Part shown: piece after piece, positions 4,989-7,231 of the stretch
How positions within the stretch are numbered: position 1 is the first letter of the stretch
How the letters are laid out: the number at the start of each line of letters is the position of its first letter
NCBI GenBank assembly: GCA_019113455.1
Contig: DXHG01000062.1
Coordinates: forward strand, 1 to 7,231
Reading direction: 5' to 3'
Length of the DNA: 7,231 nt
Origin: Candidatus Treponema faecavium
GTDB lineage: Bacteria; Spirochaetota; Spirochaetia; Treponematales; Treponemataceae
Program-made: the position numbers and the translations under genes
Notes under the pieces: generated by a model
The model's input: only the letters and a program-made list of their open reading frames with translations
Told to the model about the DNA's origin: nothing
Databases searched by the model: none

Positions 4989-5954
4989 ATGTCTGATACC
5001 GTAAAACAATTTTTTGACAAACTGCGCATTTCGCCGCGCATGATTATCGGCATTGTGATCGTTGTGCTGCTTGCGGCAGCCGCATCGACGAGTCTGTTCA
5101 GCGTTGACGCGACTGAGCAGGCAGTTATCACCAGGTTCGGCAAGTATTATAAAACGGTCGGTTCCGGGCTGCAGATGAAGCTCCCGTTCGGCATTGACAA
5201 GCACTATAAGGTGCCGGTGAATGTCGCGCAGACAGAACAGTTCGGGTTTGAAACAGCAGACCCGGGGCGCGGACAGCTCTACCGGAATTCCCGCCTTGAA
5301 GAGTCTACGATGCTTACCGGCGACTTGAATATCGTTGATGTCGAGTGGATTATTCAGTATAAGATTGTTGATCCGCGGGCATGGCTGTTTAATGTGATGG
5401 AAAACAGGCAGACAATACGCGATATTTCGCAGTCCGTGATGAATATGCTTGTCGGTGACCGCGCGATACTTGACGTTATGGGGCCTGACCGGCTGGCGAT
5501 TGAAAATGCGTCGCTTGAACTGATGAACGAAAACTTTGAAAGCCTCGGTCTCGGCATCAATGTTATCGCAGTAAAACTGCAGAACATTGTGCCGCCTGAA
5601 GGCGTACAGGCGGCGTTTGAGGATGTAAACAAGGCGATTCAGGATATGAATCGGCTGATAAACGAAGGCAAAGAAGCCTACAACTCAGAGATTCCTAAAG
5701 CGCAGGGTGAGGCGGAGCAGCAGGTGCTGGTTGCAGAAGGCTACGCTTCTGAACGCATCAACCGTGCGCAGGGAGATGTGGCGCGCTTTAATTCCGTGTA
5801 CGAAGAATACCGGCAAGCGCCCGCCGTAACGCGCGACCGCCTGTATCTTGAAGCGGTAGAAAGCGTTTTTGGCGCGCAGGAAGGCAGCACGCTCATTGAC
5901 AAAAACGTTGAAAACATGCTGCCGATCAAGAATATAAACACAGGAGCGCAGTAA
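4989..5954 (+). CDS. hflK: HflK, SPFH/band-7 membrane protein (FtsH modulator)
   Basis: Predicted inner-membrane protein of 321 residues. In E. coli HflK pairs with HflC to form a large cage around the FtsH AAA+ protease and limits access of membrane substrates. Here residues about 18-38 form one hydrophobic signal-anchor helix. The band-7 domain begins at once with VDATEQAVITRFGKYY (39-54) and GLQMKLPFGID (60-70), and continues through LTGDLNIVDVEWIIQYKIVDP (109-129) to about residue 205. A charged helical stretch rich in Glu, Ala and Gln follows (about 210-270, with PKAQGEAEQQ and RINRAQGD), the region that makes the cage wall. It lacks the roughly 80-residue glycine-rich cytoplasmic N-terminus of E. 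coli HflK (419 residues). The gene sits between the helicase and hflC, with its stop codon directly abutting the hflC start. Confidence 0.92.
   Translation: MSDTVKQFFDKLRISPRMIIGIVIVVLLAAAASTSLFSVDATEQAVITRFGKYYKTVGSGLQMKLPFGIDKHYKVPVNVAQTEQFGFETADPGRGQLYRNSRLEESTMLTGDLNIVDVEWIIQYKIVDPRAWLFNVMENRQTIRDISQSVMNMLVGDRAILDVMGPDRLAIENASLELMNENFESLGLGINVIAVKLQNIVPPEGVQAAFEDVNKAIQDMNRLINEGKEAYNSEIPKAQGEAEQQVLVAEGYASERINRAQGDVARFNSVYEEYRQAPAVTRDRLYLEAVESVFGAQEGSTLIDKNVENMLPIKNINTGAQ
5942..5946 (+). promoter_or_regulatory. Ribosome binding site for hflC
   Basis: AGGAG lies within the last codons of hflK, eight bases before the hflC ATG, a near-ideal spacing. It supports the start at 5955 and coupled translation of the pair, consistent with equal-copy assembly. 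Confidence 0.8.
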
Positions 5955-6941
5955 ATGAATACAAGAAAAGTTCTTATCGGTTTGGCGTGCGCCGCCGCGA
6001 TTGTTGTCGTGTTTTTGCTGATGGGGCCGTTTTATGTGGTAGACGAAGGCTCGCAGGCGGTCGTTACGCGCTTTGGACGGATTGTAAACACGCGGACTGA
6101 GGCAGGACTGTACTTTAAGATTCCGTTTGCGGACATGATTACCGTATATCCCAAGCGTATTCTTTCGCTTGACGGCGATTCGCAGCGCATACCGACAAAA
6201 GAAAACCAGTTTATCATTGTAGATACGACAAGCCGCTGGCGCATTTCTGATCCGGAACTGTTTTATCAGAACTTTAAGACCGTCGACGTGGCATACAGCC
6301 GCCTCGGCGATATTATCGATTCTTCCGTGCGGACAATTATTACGCAGAACCGGTTGAGCGAAATCGTGCGCAGCTCAAACATTATCAATGAACGGACAAG
6401 CACCGGACAGTTTGTTGAAACGGAAGGCGTTGAAACGTCTCAGATAGAAGAACTGCTCAGCCAATCTGCCGTTTCGGAATCCGTGCAGAAAGGCCGTATG
6501 GCGCTGAGCAACGAAATGGCTGACGAGGCGCGCAAAATGCTGCCTGAATACGGCGTACAGCTGCTTGATATTGTGCTGCGTCAGATCCGCTACTCGGATG
6601 AACTGACCGAAAGCGTATATAACCGCATGATTAAGGAACGCAGTCAGATAGCGCAGGCGTACCGCTCTTTAGGAGAAGGAAAGAAAGCGGAGTGGCTCGG
6701 CCGTCTTGAAAACGAAAAGCGCACCATATCGTCTGAGGCGTATAAAGAGGCGGAAGAAATTAAAGGCCGCGCTGATGCGGAAGCGGCGCGCATTTATGCT
6801 GACGCATACGAGCAGGATTCTGAGTTTTACACGTTCTGGAAGAGCATTGAGTCATACCGGACAACACTGCCGAAGTTTGACGCGACGTTCAGTACCGACA
6901 TGGAATACTTTAAGTATCTGTACAATGCGGACGGTGAATAA
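5955..6941 (+). CDS. hflC: HflC, SPFH/band-7 membrane protein (FtsH modulator)
   Basis: Predicted partner of HflK in the membrane complex that controls FtsH proteolysis; 328 residues, against 334 for E. coli HflC. Residues about 6-23 are a single hydrophobic anchor. The band-7 domain opens with VVDEGSQAVVTRFGRIV (28-44) and GLYFKIPFAD (51-60). WRISDPELFYQNF (95-107) and the RTIITQNRLSEIVRS region (126-140) are typical of HflC. An acidic/serine-rich segment (about 148-178) precedes a long charged helix (about 215-290) with EGKKAEWLGRLENEK and RADAEAARIYADAY. The near-C-terminal FYTFWKSIESYR (291-302) matches the FYxFWRS signature of HflC and distinguishes it from HflK. The ATG directly follows the hflK TAA with no gap, and a good ribosome binding site precedes it. 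Confidence 0.93.
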   Translation: MNTRKVLIGLACAAAIVVVFLLMGPFYVVDEGSQAVVTRFGRIVNTRTEAGLYFKIPFADMITVYPKRILSLDGDSQRIPTKENQFIIVDTTSRWRISDPELFYQNFKTVDVAYSRLGDIIDSSVRTIITQNRLSEIVRSSNIINERTSTGQFVETEGVETSQIEELLSQSAVSESVQKGRMALSNEMADEARKMLPEYGVQLLDIVLRQIRYSDELTESVYNRMIKERSQIAQAYRSLGEGKKAEWLGRLENEKRTISSEAYKEAEEIKGRADAEAARIYADAYEQDSEFYTFWKSIESYRTTLPKFDATFSTDMEYFKYLYNADGE

Positions 6942-6962
6942 TACCTCTGCGCGGAATCCGGC

Positions 6963-7231
6963 ATGAGTGAATATTCGGCGGTTCAGTTTGACGGGGGCGG
7001 CGTGCTGCTGAATATGCAGCTGACGCCGCGCGGCTTTGCGCAGGGCAGGCTGTTTTCGTTTCTTGACGAAACAGGCTGTATTGCTGACTGTATGCAGGGC
7101 AGCTTCCGCGCCGCCGCGTGGAAATTTGCAGAGACTGTTGAACGCGGCGGCCTCTTATATGCGGCAGGCGTACTGCCGGAACCTGATTCGTGGACAACGC
7201 TGCTTGCGGCAATGGAGCGGCGCGGTGAGAG
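6963..7231 (+). CDS. Unidentified protein, N-terminal part (runs off the window)
   Basis: An open frame begins at ATG 6963, 21 nt after the hflC stop, and remains open to the window end (89 codons). Its codon use resembles the genes before it (GCG, CGC, GGC, CTG). The protein starts MSEYSAVQFDGGGVLLNMQL and shows no signal peptide or membrane helix. It contains short runs such as GRLFSFLDETG and ERGGLLYAAGVLPEPDSW that look like a folded soluble domain. I do not recognise the family. Only a weak GGAA precedes the ATG, so translation may depend on read-on from hflC. Position and strand suggest it belongs to the helicase-hflK-hflC operon. Confidence 0.6.
   Translation, partial: MSEYSAVQFDGGGVLLNMQLTPRGFAQGRLFSFLDETGCIADCMQGSFRAAAWKFAETVERGGLLYAAGVLPEPDSWTTLLAAMERRGE

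Noticed and set aside
6910..7212. Minus-strand open frame over the end of hflC and the last ORF
   Set aside because: It overlaps the conserved C-terminus of HflC, and the plus-strand frame continues the operon with matching codon use.

Overview
The window looks like ordinary chromosomal core sequence from a bacterium of medium-high GC content, with many GCG and CGC codons. The best guess is a spirochaete of the Treponema type. That rests on the combination of a short HflK without a glycine-rich N-terminus, a GlgA with an unusual N-terminal loop, and an AroH-type chorismate mutase. It is inferred from general impression, not from a search, and should be held loosely. No phage, IS, CRISPR, tRNA or rRNA signature was seen.

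Layout. (1) Bases 1-2092, plus strand: the last 22 codons of an unidentified gene overlap, by an ATGA junction, a monofunctional AroH-type chorismate mutase. The glycogen synthase GlgA follows after 18 nt. The three are probably one transcript. (2) Bases 2134-3739, minus strand: a GT4-family glycosyltransferase is followed downstream by a small MerR-family regulator of the NmlR/AdhR (aldehyde/electrophile-sensing) type. The regulator has its own strong ribosome binding site and a classical MerR promoter with a 19-bp spacer and an imperfect operator dyad. It converges on glgA across 41 nt. (3) Bases 3747-3779: a compact divergent promoter. The arms of a perfect 9-bp inverted repeat carry the two extended -10 boxes, one for the glycosyltransferase and one for a DEAD-box helicase. 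Both predicted transcripts would start within a few bases of the ATG, so both mRNAs may be leaderless. (4) Bases 3789-7231, plus strand: DEAD-box RNA helicase, hflK, hflC and the start of an unidentified ORF, tightly packed (gaps of 18, 0 and 21 nt) and probably one operon.

How the genes fit together. GlgA makes the alpha-1,4-glucan of glycogen, and AroH feeds chorismate into phenylalanine/tyrosine synthesis; no direct metabolic link is evident. HflK and HflC are SPFH/band-7 membrane proteins that, in other bacteria, form a complex that surrounds and modulates the FtsH protease. Their co-transcription with an RNA helicase suggests a housekeeping or stress-adaptation unit. The MerR regulator has no oxidoreductase target beside it here and appears mainly to control itself.

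I did not find a clearly novel multi-gene system. The points most worth a second look are the mirror-image divergent promoter with leaderless starts, the MerR autoregulatory site with the matching sensor cysteine, the lysine-to-glutamate change in the GlgA N-terminal loop, and active-site changes in AroH.
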